Shown piece after piece: positions 26,101 to 38,300 of a stretch of 64,000 nt of DNA; position 1 is the first letter of the stretch, and every line of letters starts with the position of its first letter. Both the position numbers and the translations under genes were made by a program. The notes beneath the pieces are model-generated. The model was not told where the DNA came from and did no database searches. It saw only the letters and a program-made list of their open reading frames with translations. This stretch comes from Rhizopus arrhizus (Eukaryota > Mucoromycota > Mucoromycetes > Mucorales > Rhizopodaceae): NCBI GenBank assembly GCA_024220505.1, contig JAKZZE010000002.1, positions 496,001 through 560,000 of the forward strand, given 5' to 3'.

Positions 26101-27540
26101 ATAGTATAAATATTGAATTGACTAGTAAATATTATTACTAAACAAATAAGAATGAATATTGCTTTTGAGCATTGCATATAGTACAAATTATAGTCTTGGT
26201 TCAAGTGAATTGATTTTGAATGATTTCTAATCAGTTGATAAAGACTATCATCTTTGTCTATCATGTCTTCATTATTTATTAATATGAGTAACACTCTATA
26301 AACTGTATCTTTAAATGATTGATATCAAAAATAGAAACGTTCACCTTAATTCACTGCATACGTGTAAGATGAAATACTTTAAAAAAAATAAAAATCAAAT
26401 GTTTCATATTCAAATGAGATCCTGAAAAGATGAATATCATTTCCTCATTTTGGCTCTAAATAACTCGAATCATAAAGTGAATTAGAATACATTAAAGTCA
26501 CAGCTTTTGGCATGTGTTGAAATTTTCTCCATGTCTTGTACTGAAAATCCTATTTTTTTTTTCCAAGTACATCCTCTTTAAATGTTTTTATTTTGTGTAT
26601 CTTGGAAATTCTTTGCTATAGACGCATGGAAGGGGAAGGGATTGTAGGCTGAACATGCAATAACATGATGTAATTACATAAAACAGATATCAATACTAAG
26701 TGAATCAGTTATTTACTTTGGATTCTACTTGAGTTCAATTTCTTTTACATTTGCCCTTGTATTCTTTTGTCAATTTTGGACATGTTCTGGATTACAACTG
26801 ATAAACAAGCTAAAACACAATTTCCTATTTAATAAAAATTGAAGCCAACACTCTCACATAAATTTCGGATGAACTCCGATTTTAGTGTTACACGTTAAAC
26901 GTTAGTTTAAAGACCAACCCTAATCCGGAGTTTGACCGAAAATCCGGTCGATAGCTTGGAACGGCCAAACAACGCCCTTTTTTTTCTGTATCACCAAAAT
27001 TGACAGCTGCATCTCATTTCCCTCTCTTCGTGACATTCTTTAGTTTTTCTATTTAAAAAAAAAAGATATGATTCTATTAGATCAAATTGAATTATAAAAA
27101 GTACAAGAGACAAAGATAATACTTTGTAATAAAACCTCTTCTTTCAATGTTAAATCTAACTTGATTAAACTTGTTTTATAATACGATAAACAAACGAACC
27201 ATATTATTCTTCTCGTCATACTGTGGCTTCTTGTCATCTTTTCATTAAACATATGTTAATAAACAAGAAGAATAAATTTATATTAGAATACTTACAATAA
27301 ATATAAAGTAACGAAATGAATGATGCATAAAATATTTATTTCTTATTAACTTCATGCCGATCTTTTTGACAAGCACTAAAAAAAAAAGTTTGATGTTTCG
27401 TACAACAGGTATGTTATCATGAATACATTCCTCCCTTTCAACTTTGTGTCACAAAATATCATTTATAAACAATCACTTTTCCGTTCATTTTTTTTTTTTT
27501 CTTTGTCTTTTTCTACCAAAAGAAAGATTTGAAAGAACAA
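23127..27540. other. Gene desert, left part
   Basis: AT-rich sequence with long A and T runs (for example about 25805-25828). A short coding-like patch near 24237-24330 (FDYATQYASF) may be a relic. At about 25397-25430 there is a more GC-rich block with TTCCGGAAC and GGAACAACGTTCTC. A hairpin at 26861-26943 is listed separately. No gene of usual size is supported. Confidence 0.5.
26861..26943. repeat. Isolated imperfect inverted repeat (hairpin) in the gene desert
   Basis: The left arm (about 26861-26885, TTTCGGATGAACTCCGATTT) pairs with the right arm (about 26920-26943, TAATCCGGAGTTTGACCGAA). Arms are about 24 nt with a few mismatches and one bulge, and the loop is about 34 nt. It is markedly more GC-rich than its surroundings. 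It resembles two transposon termini brought together, or a regulatory hairpin. No target-site duplication was recognised. Confidence 0.45.
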
Positions 27541-27606
27541 TGCCACCAGACAGACCAACCAAACCTGCTCTTCCAAGGCCTTACCCTGCTCCAGTCAAAC
27601 GTTAAT
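27541..27606 (+). CDS. Proline-rich micro-ORF or terminal exon (21 codons)
   Basis: ATG in a favourable context (AACAATGCC) opens 21 codons, MPPDRPTKPALPRPYPAPVK plus Arg, before TAA. Composition (six Pro in a GC-richer island) is unlike the surrounding AT-rich DNA. A long pyrimidine tract and an AAAAG precede it, so it could be the last exon of a spliced gene; the frame is open upstream through the tract. The downstream 300 bp looks like a 3' UTR. The function is unknown, and a chance ORF cannot be excluded. Confidence 0.3.
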
Positions 27607-28104
27607 TCTTTTCAAAAGAAAAAAAAAAAAAAAACACTCTCCCAACTTTCAAGATTATACATATGCATATCAACTTTACTTTTTTCTTAACATGGTGCTG
27701 ATATATACATACATACGCAATCTCTTTTTTATACATATTCCTTACACAATTGTCATTCATTTCTCTTTCCTTTTAAATCTTTTTTTTTCTATTACACATA
27801 TGTACATATATTATTCTCTCTCTCTCTTTAACCTATACCCCTTCTCCTCTCTTTAAGGATTTATGAATAAAGATGCTATTTATTATTTTGTACGACCACG
27901 CATTCATCATGTTGTCTTGTTTAATTGACGTGTGTCAAAAAATTTTAAGGCACCGAAATTTTAACAAAAAAAAATCATGTCAACAAAACAAATATAATAA
28001 ACAATTGCTATCATCTTTTCTACAATAGTATTCTACTATACTTCTTCATTGATTAATACAAGTCCAACTTCTATTAAAATAATCATATTCTTGTTGTTTC
28101 AGCA

Positions 28105-28341
28105 TTTTTTATTGTTCAAAGGAACCAGTACGCCACTTCCGAGCAATACATCATTGCCAACAAATATATTTGAATTGCCGAGCACAATTTTGTACTACTC
28201 ACATTTCCTTATCAAGCAGTGGAAGCATTTTATTACTATCGTGCAATTGATGAAAGAGCTCATGTTCTCAAAAAGCTTACAACACAGGCAATCAAGATTT
28301 CACAATCAAATGAGAATTTGTTCAAGGCTTTAAATCTGTAG
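28105..28341 (+). pseudogene. Small decayed coding relic with one in-frame stop
   Basis: In the frame starting VQRNQYATSEQYIIANKYI there is a stop. The same frame then continues IAEHNFVLLTFPYQAVEAFY and YYRAIDERAHVLKKL to a TAG at 28339-28341. A TTTCAG acceptor-like site sits just before it. The residue pattern, with amphipathic and helix-like segments, looks like degraded protein. The overlapping 94-codon frame in another register is probably its shadow. Family not recognised. Confidence 0.3.
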
Positions 28342-29737
28342 AATTATGTTGCAATTAATTATTCTAGTAAAACATAAGAAAGAATATAAATTAGATATCC
28401 TTTTACGTGTGAAAATTTATTAGCAAATTTTATTCATCTACTCTCTCATATGTCTTGTTATAGATTAGTCGAAATTTAATCTACATTCTTTTACATTGAG
28501 GAATAAATCAATAAAAATAGTTGCTATATCCTGTATTTGAGTTGAATGAATCTCTATATTAAATAATGCCAGTGATTGAATAACTACCAATAATTTTGTT
28601 ATTATTAATTTAGTTACAATCACCAAAGTAATGTGGACATAGGAAAATTAGTATCAATAAAGTAAGATAGTACAAATATTAAGGATTCGTTTTTATAAAT
28701 TGTCCATAAGAACTGATCGTGATATCAAAAAAAAAGAAAAGCTGCTCTCCTTTTATAATAAAGGCCACATTAGTAACATACCAAAGGATAGAAATCACAG
28801 AACAAAAGCTTAATTGTCAAAGAGAAATAAACAGTGAATAGCGTACAAGATTTGTAGCTTATCAAAAAGACTGTTAGTTTTCAGTCTAAACAGTTTGATA
28901 ACAGATAATATAAAACTTGCAGCCACTAAAGATTTTTGTCAGTTGTACAATGTTTCAGTGCGATAATTAACAGCAAGATGAAAAAGAGACTTGGTCAGTG
29001 ATGTCAACTTTTAATAAGCTTTATTTCTTTATATAAATAGAAAACTCTAAATGTAAAAGAAGTGGGAAGGAACGCTTCATTTTCAAGAGCAACTACCATA
29101 TCAAACAGTTTACTTTTTTTTTAATTTTTTTGTTTCATAATTGTCTGTTATCTAATATAGTGCCTACGTAGCTCAATCAGTTCACAGATATTTATAGAAT
29201 CATCAAGAAAAGAAAAGTAAAAGTTGTAAAATAGTTAAATATATCTAAAGACAAAGTTAACTACCAGCAGAGTGTTTACAAATTGAATACGCTCTTTATG
29301 AATAGCAGTTTGGTATTTAAAAACGTTCAGGGCACAAGCGTATGCATTTACCTTAATTGTTCTTAAAAGCTTGCTGGTATTAAATGACTTGTATATGATG
29401 CTTCAACAAAGCAGGCAGAAAATATAAAAAAAGTTTAACCTCTTTTATGTGTTGCTTTAGATAGGCTAGAAGGCAAAAGAAGTATGTATTTGATATTGTC
29501 GGAATCTGAGGGTATGACTATTCACCCCATAGCAATCTTCAAGGAGTGCTCCTGACCTTATGCGTACCAGGAGATTGTTAAAAGGACCATGGAGACTTGG
29601 AGTGGTATGAATTTGGACATTTTTCAAAATTTAATAAAGGTGGCCTTTTTCAACTTAAAATAGCTTTCTGTAAGTTTAAATCGATATGGTTTTGACCTGT
29701 GAAGAAAAGCATGATATAACGTTAAGATTTCAGTATA
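28342..29737. other. Gene desert, middle part
   Basis: AT-rich, stop-rich DNA. A TAGCTCAATCAGTTC block near 29168 resembles a tRNA A box but has no matching B box or cloverleaf. Nothing else is supported. Confidence 0.45.
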
Positions 29738-30440
29738 CAGGGTATCGCTAAATTTTCGTACGACATATTATATTCGATCGCTATGTAAAAACGATGATCA
29801 AATTGCAAATTTATCTCATTGATAACAATCAAACCTTATTAGACAGTGAAAGTATTTAGAAACCATAAATAACCACATTTGTACTATAATTTTGATGAAG
29901 ATCGTAGGAAAACATGTCAAAGCTTTACTCGTGCGGCTCAATCTTGAACAATATGAATCTGCTTTCATTGTTGTTTAGTGACCATCATGCTTGATTTTTC
30001 GCGTTTCGTCCATTTGAGCGCACCAGATTCTTTTAGAGATTTGAACAATTTGCCTTGCTCTTGATCTCCCGTTTTGGCTGTGCCTTCGTTTCATAGCATA
30101 GTTTGTCCAGTGGTGCTATCGTTTTCTATTCGTCGATCAGGTATTTTTAAAAATAATTGAACAGGCTAAAAAGCATTGCATATCATTTTCTGAAACTGTC
30201 TTTGATCAAGGGAGTATGCTTGGAATATTGTGAAGATTGAACCTTCAAATCTAAAGTTATTTAACATCATGCATTTATACGCTAAAGATCAAATAAGCAG
30301 TTACAAAGCATGCTCTATAGACCCTGGAAGATGCAGCATAGTAGCCAACTCGCATTTTCAAGCATTGGTCTAATGTTTAAATATGATGCTTTAATAGGCT
30401 ATAAATTAAGTAGCTTGTAAAAAAGAAATATACCCTGAAT
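29738..30440 (-). mobile_element. Decayed Tc1/mariner-type DNA transposon
   Basis: A TA at 29736-29737 is followed by a terminus-like sequence starting CAGGGTATCGCTAAATTTTC and ending CGTACGAC at 29764, in the style of Tc1/mariner ends. About 180 bp inward, on the minus strand, 29943-29984 reads WSLNNNESRFILFK. This matches the conserved block around the second catalytic Asp of Tc1 transposases, here with Asn in place of Asp. Surrounding frames are broken by stops and shifts. A short ATACCCTG near 30431 might mark the other end but is too short to be certain, so the right border is a guess. The element is dead and much shortened. Confidence 0.45.
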
Positions 30441-30998
30441 ACTCTACTTTTATATAATGCTACTATATCCAGGCTTTTCTTTTATCTTCAGCAGTTTAAA
30501 AAAAGCTCAAATGAAATTGATTAATGACATAATACAATAAAAATGAGCTAAGAAAAGTCTTTAGAAATTATAAAGAATATAAACTACAAGTATAAGATCT
30601 TTTTAAAAATGATTTCGTCATACATTTGTTTTCACTAAACTCGTACTCTTTTTTTGAAAGTACAGAGTGAAGCCGTCTCTCTGTTATATATTTAGGCACA
30701 ATCAAGTAATATGTAATTTCTACTTTTGTTCTGCTTCTATGAATGTTATTTAAATTGATCGTGGGATCTCTTGTATTCGGTTGATATACACCGTTCTCCA
30801 CTTTGTGTGTCATTTCGGACTTTACAATGAAGTACAATTACATCATTGTTGGTTTGTAAAGTTGTTTCCCGGGGTCGTGTCATTAAAGTGCTCTTTCTTT
30901 TGTTTTCTTGCAAAAGATTTTTTGAAATAAAAATATATTGTGAGTAGCTCATTGAATTATCAGTCAAATTGTTTCTGACGTAAAATAGAATAGGAAAA
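30441..30998. other. Upstream region of the CX9C gene
   Basis: This contains two overlapping minus-strand open frames of about 90 codons (30568-30837 and 30746-31027) that do not resemble known proteins. They could be a small divergent gene with an intron, but no consistent splice was found. Confidence 0.35.
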
Positions 30999-31319
30999 AT
31001 GTCTACAAATAACGAATCAGAAACCAACTACTCTTCCAAAGAACTTGACCGTCTTGATAGCTTTGTCAAAATTGCGCCCGCAGCTGGATATACAATCGAT
31101 CAAAAAGAGCAAGAGCTTTGCAGAGAAGGGTCAAACGGTCAGCAAGAGTGCATCAAATTAAACTTAGAATGTAAGTCCACTAGGTGATGCGACCACTTTT
31201 TGAGTTAAACTGACAAGCTTTTAGATACCCAGATGTTTTCAGAAATGCAAAAGCTTGGATTTTTTTGTGCTTTGCCAATGGATCCTAAAAAGACTTTTAT
31301 GGAATGCAGAAAAGTGTGA
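30999..31319 (+). CDS. Small CX9C protein, possibly mitochondrial intermembrane-space
   Basis: Exon 1 (30999-31170) begins MSTNNESETNYSSKELDRLD. A consensus intron (31171-31224, GTAAGT to TTTTAG) joins exon 2, giving NLEYTQMFSEMQKLGFFCAL and ending CRKV at 31317-31319. The 88-residue product has a clear C-x9-C (LCREGSNGQQEC) and a second Cys pair spaced C-x12-C. Paired helices with CX9C motifs are typical of Mia40-imported intermembrane-space proteins such as cytochrome oxidase assembly factors. The second spacing is not canonical, so the family is a suggestion only. Confidence 0.6.
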
Positions 31320-32308
31320 TGAAATAAATCAAATTAGAAGAAAAAAAAATTCGATTGAATCTATTACTGCCTAACTGTGAGACATGTTTAGTTTTCATGT
31401 GTTTGTGAATACAAGTGCGCACATTTTCTATTTTTGCATAAATAACCATCCATATGAGTTCAAAATAAGAACGACCAGTGATAATAAAAATTAAATTGAA
31501 CAATGATGACTTGGGCGTAAGTTGATGAAAAAGAAAAGAAGAGCGCAATAACGATCAAACGAAATGAAGGATAAGCGGAAAGAAAAGTCCTTTGTTGCAT
31601 TAAGTGACACACAGGAAACAAGTTACACAAATGACATACCGCAATTTCTTATTTTCTTTAAAACGATTACTTTTAATTAAAAATAGAGTAACGAGCATGC
31701 ATCTTTTTGTTTAAAGCAGTATTGAGGTGGTTTATTTTATGTGTGCATGCTTTCGATTTAAAAGGGTGTTTTTGCTAATGTTGTACTAAGACACCAATGA
31801 GTTGATTCACCAAAATAATAAGCGCCTTACTCACTAAACATGAATGGTCTCTTATAATCTACTTTTACTTATGCAATCAAGGTGATATTATACCTTGTAA
31901 TACTTTCTATACACTCTTTTCACAAAATAGTCGTGCATTTTTAGGAAAAGAATTCGTGCAGTTTAAGGATAAAAGCCAATCTACTTTTGTTCAAAACTTT
32001 CTCTTGTTTCTACGCTAAATTTATTTTTATTTTTGCACCATTCTTCTCTCAAAAGCATACCAATAATTTCGGAATAAAATGTACTAGTAATTGTATTAAG
32101 TATTACTCGCCTTAAGCGAGAATCTTGCGTAACTTTATTAAACAATGCTCCTGAGAGCAGGAGAACTGTTAAAATAATTTATTATCCCGACTTAGAAAGC
32201 ACAAATTTATTAACTGAAATAGGCACTCTCCTTTCTTTTTCTCTTTTTTTAAAAAAAAAATAAACAAGCAAATAGAGAAGAGGGAAGACTTATTTAAACA
32301 ATAATAAC
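31320..32308. other. Intergenic region upstream of Hook
   Basis: About 1 kb of AT-rich DNA, with long T and A runs just before the Hook start. No ORF with coding character was found. It should contain the Hook promoter. Confidence 0.5.
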
Positions 32309-35303
32309 ATGATTAGTATAACTGATCCATCAGAACTCAATCAAGCAGAAGTTACTCAAGCAGCAGCCTGTGTAGAATGGGTAAATAAACAACAAAATAA
32401 AATCCTTTTGTCTTACCCTTTGTTTAGATAAATTCCTTAGAAGGCATTTCACACAACATCTCGCATATTACCGAACTTTCAGACGGCATCATTCTTTTTG
32501 AAGTACTTTCTAACATGTAAAAATAAAATTAAAAAAAAAAAAAAGTTATAATGTATGTTTTTATTGACTAAACCATTATGCTAGCGACTACAAATGGTTT
32601 AAACTCATTCGTTCCGCTGATGTAGGCGATAATTGGGTTTTTAAGATAAACAATCTCAAAAAGCTATATAAAATCATCTCACGATATTATGAAGATGTAC
32701 TTGGATATAATTTTTCTCGGTTTCCACCTGTCAATCTGAATGCCATTGCAAAAGAATCCAGCCCTCACGAAATATTAAAATTGTGTAAATTTGTTTTGTA
32801 TATAGCAGTATTGTGTGCAGACAATGAGAAATACATTCAAAAGATTCAGCAATTATCTCCAATGAGTCAGCAACAATTGATGCATTTGATCGATGAAGTA
32901 AGAACTACTCTAAAAAGAAGAGAAACTTATTTGTCATACACAATAGACTATGAAATATACGAATGCAAGCCAAGAAGATGAATCGCAACAATCTTCTGCC
33001 AATTATACCCCACGTAGCTCGTATGCAGATGACGGGTCATATCAAAGTGAATTGATGAGAATTTCTAAAGAAAAAGATGAGCTCGAAACACAGAATAGGC
33101 AATTGATTGATAAGCATTCAGAACTTTTGACCAAATATGTAAAGCTATATACGACTGTGAAGGACCAATTATCTTTACTTAATTATTTGCTTAGGATAAA
33201 ATAGAAGAAGAGAAACAGGATTTACAAGCAAGATTAAAGGATATGGATAGAGCAGTTGAGAATGCGAATAAGACAGGCATGGCCGACGTTATTATGAAAA
33301 CAGAAATTGAGCATTTAAAACGAGATCTGTATGTTTATATTTAGACACGATTTTATGTATGAGTATACACTGATTTTTTTAAAAAAAAATAGAGAAAGAA
33401 GTGAAGATGTTCGACAGGAGCAAGAAAGAAAATTAGACGAGCAATCTTCTCAGATCAAGGATTTATTAAGAAGAGTAATAATACTTTTTTTTTTTCCCTA
33501 TCAAATACCACAAAAATAATAATAATGAACTAGAACGAGGAATCTGCTAAATATGAAGAGCAAGTAGTAAAATTAAAAGATCAACTGGACGAATATCGCC
33601 ACACAGCAGAAAAGCTCCAAAAGGCAGAAAACGTAATTGAAAAATATAAAAAGAAATTAGAAGAAACTGCTGATTTAAAAAGACAAGTGAAGGTATATAA
33701 TAATAAGCCAGTTTATCTAAAAAGCTTGAAAAATATTGAGTATGTTATTCATTAGATGTTGGAAGAACGCAACCATGCTTTGATAGAGCATACACAAAAA
33801 CTGGAAGATGAATATGGTAGTCTTATAGCATTTAAATCTTTAATGGAATCATATAAAGATCAAGTAGCCGAGCTGCAAACTCAAAATAATGAGTTGATCC
33901 GAGAAAAGAATAGAGTAGATTATGAGCTTACCCAAGCTACTAAAAAACTTGATTTGATGGAAGATGAAAGAATAAGGGATTCAGATCGTATTCAATTGTT
34001 AGAAGACCACCTTCAAGAAGCTCAATTCGGAAGTAAATATAAACAAATGGCTTAATTCTGCTTTTTTTAATATTATTCATAATAGTGGGTACTACCATTG
34101 CAGATAAACCAGCTACCAAAAGTAACAATACAGCAGATTCAGATGATATGGATCTCGATGATTTCAATTTGAATGACTCATTGGAAGATACATTGAAAGA
34201 AACAAACGTTACAGAACTGTAAACTTTTTTTAGTTTTTACCTTTCTCATTAAATGTGTACTAAATTTCTATAACTGTAGCAAGCTGGCTAATAGACGACT
34301 CGAACGTCAAGTCAAGCAACTCCAAGAAGAACAAGCAGCGGGTCGTAGCCAAAAGGCAGTTGTGCTTCAACATCTATTGGATGATGCAAATCGTCTCAAG
34401 ACACAGTTTGAAAAAAGCTATATCGAAGTGTCACAAGAGCGTGATATTTTACAGAGCGATATGGCTCGTATTCGAGAAGGTATACCAGATGCCCTTGTCG
34501 ACCAGTCTTCTCTTACACTGTCTCTTCGACTACATACCGTTGAGCTTGAAAAAGAAATCAAGGCTTTACGTGAAACAGTTACTAAACTAGAGAAGAGAAT
34601 CGAAGAAGGCAGATTCAATGACCCAGAAACTACAGGCGATATGCGTAATAAATGCCAAGAGATAGAACAAAAGTTTAAGCACTTGGAAGAACAAAACAAG
34701 AAACAGCTTGAGGATATTAACAAGCTCTTGATAGAAAAAGACATCTTACAGGGTCGTACTATTGAGAAAGCTGATGAGCTTCGAGAACAACAAAGGTTGA
34801 ATGGCGAGATGAAAGCATCATTGGCTGCCTATGCTGCTCAAAATGATGATCCAATAAGACAGCAGAATGCCCATATGCAGCAACAAACTATACAGCTTCA
34901 AGAGCAATTGCATGAAATTCAGCTTAAACTCAAAAAGGCCAAAGAGGTATAAAAAAAAACAGGGAGGGATAATCAATCTGACTTCTTTATTTTATAAAAG
35001 TTTATCAAACAACAAGATAAAATGCTCAAAGAAGCTAAGCTTGATGGAAGTACTGGTAACTTCGATGAAGCTGTTGCTTCTTTGAAATCCGAAATTGCTC
35101 TTCGTGATGAAGAAACCGAAAAACTTAAGAAGCAAATTCATGAAATTCGTTTACAATCTCGTCGTGAACAGCAACTTATTATATCTGCATGGTATGATAT
35201 TTCAAGAAGAGCAAATAAAGAAATCTTAAATGCAAAGTCTTTTCCCAACTCATGGCTTGGACAGCAAAGGCTTTCACTTGACAATCAGCTTAAAAGACGC
35301 TAA
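32309..35303 (+). CDS. HOOK: Hook family dynein adaptor
   Basis: Hook proteins activate dynein and link early endosomes to microtubule motors, which is important for long-range transport in hyphae. The start at 32309 gives MISITDPSELNQAEVTQAAA. The N-terminal Hook (calponin-like) domain is spread over three exons: INSLEGISHNISHITELSDG, DYKWFKLIRSADVGDNWVFK, then NNLKKLYKIISRYYEDVLGY and FPPVNLNAIAKESSPHEILK. Long coiled coils follow from about 33000 to 34950, rich in Glu/Lys/Gln heptads. The C-terminal block SLKSEIALRDEETEKLKKQI ends at 35303. About nine short introns are needed, including one that removes GTAAGAAC...CAATAG near 32900. The predicted length is about 820 residues. Its stop lies only 29 bp from the stop of the convergent Rho GEF gene. 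Confidence 0.9.
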
Positions 35304-35332
35304 ATAAACAAATAAAGCTCTTATTTTTTTTT

Positions 35333-38300
35333 TTATTTTTTAAAACCAAAAATAATTTCGCTTCCTGTTCTTTGCTCATCCTCTCTTACACAGTAAATAG
35401 TGGTCTCTGAAGTATCATTAGGTCGTAAGCATCGTATATTATTTCCTGGTATGACTTGTACTAACTTTCCCTAAATTGCATTTTTATTCAGTACAAATTG
35501 TGGCTTTAATGTTCTTTAGACTTACGGTATCAACATGTCTAATTTCTACAAAGCTTGAGTCAAAAGCTAATATAAATGGATGGTAAAAGGCAAACGCATT
35601 CGGGTGACCTTCCCAATGAATCATCCAATCTGGCTTGATTCTTCGTCCTTTTCTATCTATGCAAAATGCTATCTCTAAACCAATAGCTTAGTAATGAAAA
35701 TAAGATGGAAACTATTTTCTTGATGTTTACCATTGTAACAAAGCAGTATATTTCCATTTGGATGCTTGAACATTGACATTGGTCTTAATGCTTCTCTTTG
35801 TTTAAGAAAATGATGATTATCATCATTTGGATCCAACACACCTAAGTTATGAATTATAAATCAACAGCTTCGACATGTTTTTTAAAAAAAAGTACTCTGA
35901 ACCCCGGCTGAACCGATATCTACCATTTGGAAGCCCTTTGCACTTCCAACACAAATTACATTTTTGAAGAACTGAATAGATGTAGCCTCTCCCGGTATAT
36001 AAAGATCTTTAAACAGGCAAAGCGTATTAGCTACATCTGCTTTCATAAAGATGCCTGTACTTTTGTTTGTTTTTTTCTTTTTTGAATCTTGCATATTTGC
36101 TTTAGGTTCTAGTACACGAATGGTAGATGTCATAGCATTATACTTTACATAGCATACAAGTCTTCGCTCTACAGGTTTATCAGCAAAGGTAGTTTTATCG
36201 CACACCATGCCAGTTTTGAAAAAAGAGATATTGCTACTTATTTTCCGTAAATGCTGGTTGCTGTTTGGCTTTGTTAATATACCCTGTTTGATGCTCTCTT
36301 GCTGTGTACTTGTCAAAGAGTATACTTGTTGGATACTCTCATCATTCAGCAATATATCCAAACAGCAAGAATATAGTACCTTATCAGCTAATACCAACAT
36401 GATTTCAAGGTCTTCTAGAATATCAATCTGCGACACTTTACTAAGATACAATATCCTTTTGAAATTTTCCTTATGTTCCATATCATTATCTAAACGATTA
36501 AAATAAATTCCATGATCGCACCCAATGAACAGAAAGTGTTTGTAAGCAGCTGCACAGTTAACCTTGAAGAAAGAATTGAAATACTGATAACTAATTTCTA
36601 CTATATCGAATGCTTTTGTTTGCTCCATAAAGCATCTTTTGTGATTTTCAATCGTGTCTAACCATTTTTTTTGGCTGGCTGATGTTGATGTATAGAGTAT
36701 AAGTGGATTCGAGCCATTGCGACCTAGATGAGTAAAACTAAGAGGATATCTATTTTTGTGGCTGTTGCTGCCAGTGGATGAAGTCGAATAAGATGGAGGA
36801 AGAATGGAATCATTGGATGAGCCAATTGAATATGGTATAATTGAACTTAATCTTTTGCTTTGATCAGGTAGAGATATAAGTAGCAATGCTAGCGGTATTG
36901 GCTATAAAAATATACAAGTATTAAAATGCAAATAAATTTTGTGTGCTTTTCTTTTGAGAATCTGCTTAACTTGCCTTTCTATATAGCTTGTACTTTTCAA
37001 CTTGATCAAAGGATTTTGATTTTGTGATGAGTACGCAGTGGTCCAACACATATACTTGTATATCCGAGGATTCAGAAACATTATTTAACACTTTCTTTTT
37101 TAAACTTCCCTTTAATACTATGATACGATTATCGGCTAATAAGTCTAGCTCATCCTAACATAATTTATATTATTAAAATGTTTCTTTTTTTTTTTTCACT
37201 TTTATTACTATGCTTACCTTGTGTGGATAGTTTTTTGTTGCACCAGAAAGTTTTTCATGTAATATTTGTAAGCTAAATCTATTTTCTGTTCTACCAGATT
37301 TTTCATTGACTTTGTTTAGGAAGTTCTTTATCTTTTCCATCACTTTTGGTATTGTTTCATAGTCTGGATGCCCTTTTGGTGTATTTTTTAGTATTTCTTT
37401 TAATAGTAAATTATAGCGTCCTAAACGCGTGGTCGGCTTCGTTAAATAGCCATTCAATTCCAGTTTACGGGACTCTGGAAGCCTTTCTACATTCTATAAA
37501 ATCATAAGGTTATTTATCTTAAAAGACATCAAGTTTTTCATTTACCTCTACAAATTTTGCAAAAATAGGATTGAGCAATTTCTCTGTTTCAAAAACATGC
37601 TTTCCAATGAATTGATGTTCTCCATACTTGACAAATGGTTCGAATGAATCAACATGCTTTAAAAAAACTTTTCCTATTTGGTCAATCAATGCATGGGTTG
37701 ATTGATATTGCAAAAGTTCTTGCACAAGTAATTGATTTGTCTCTCTAACTTCTGATATATTCCAAAATAAATCTCTAATGAATTGTTCTCGTCTTTCTAC
37801 TGGAATACATTCATTATCTTTAAGGGCAGAAATCCAATACTATTTTTAAAAAATAATAATACATTTAAAAAAAAGGAATAAATTGCATCGCTATTTTTAG
37901 TTAATTACCTCTTCCACATAAATCAAATCATTTACAAAATCTTGTTCTGTATATATGAGTTCGAATATATTTTCCTGGCGACATCTTTCTTGAGACGATA
38001 GTGCACTTGAAAAAGATTTTGGAACTGTATGTAACCATAGTCGATCTTCCTTTTGATGAAATAAGAAAAATGTGAATAAAGTGCAGATAAGAAGAAGATT
38101 TGATATACCTTATTTTCCGTGTTTAAAGAGTTTTGACTAATTGATCTTGTTAGCGTTAGTTTGCCATCTACAATTGAGTTGAGTTCCTAGAATTGAACGT
38201 ATTATATATCCTTTGATTTAAGGGTAAAGAATTCGATGCAAACAAACAATCGTTACCTTTTTTAAATTTGTAGGGCAAGACATGCTATAGCATATATTGC

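Noticed and set aside
28049..28333. 94-codon ORF as a real secreted protein
   Set aside because: Its N-terminus is only T-rich low-complexity sequence, and a neighbouring frame gives more protein-like residues, so I treat it as a shadow of a relic.
29161..29195. tRNA-like A box (TAGCTCAATCAGTTC)
   Set aside because: No B box at the right distance and no cloverleaf stems; at most a chance match or a fragment of a tRNA-derived repeat.
30568..31027. Two overlapping minus-strand frames upstream of the CX9C gene as a divergent gene
   Set aside because: The upstream frame overlaps the CX9C gene start, the apparent initiator at 30837 is TTG, and I found no splice that joins them; left as unannotated.
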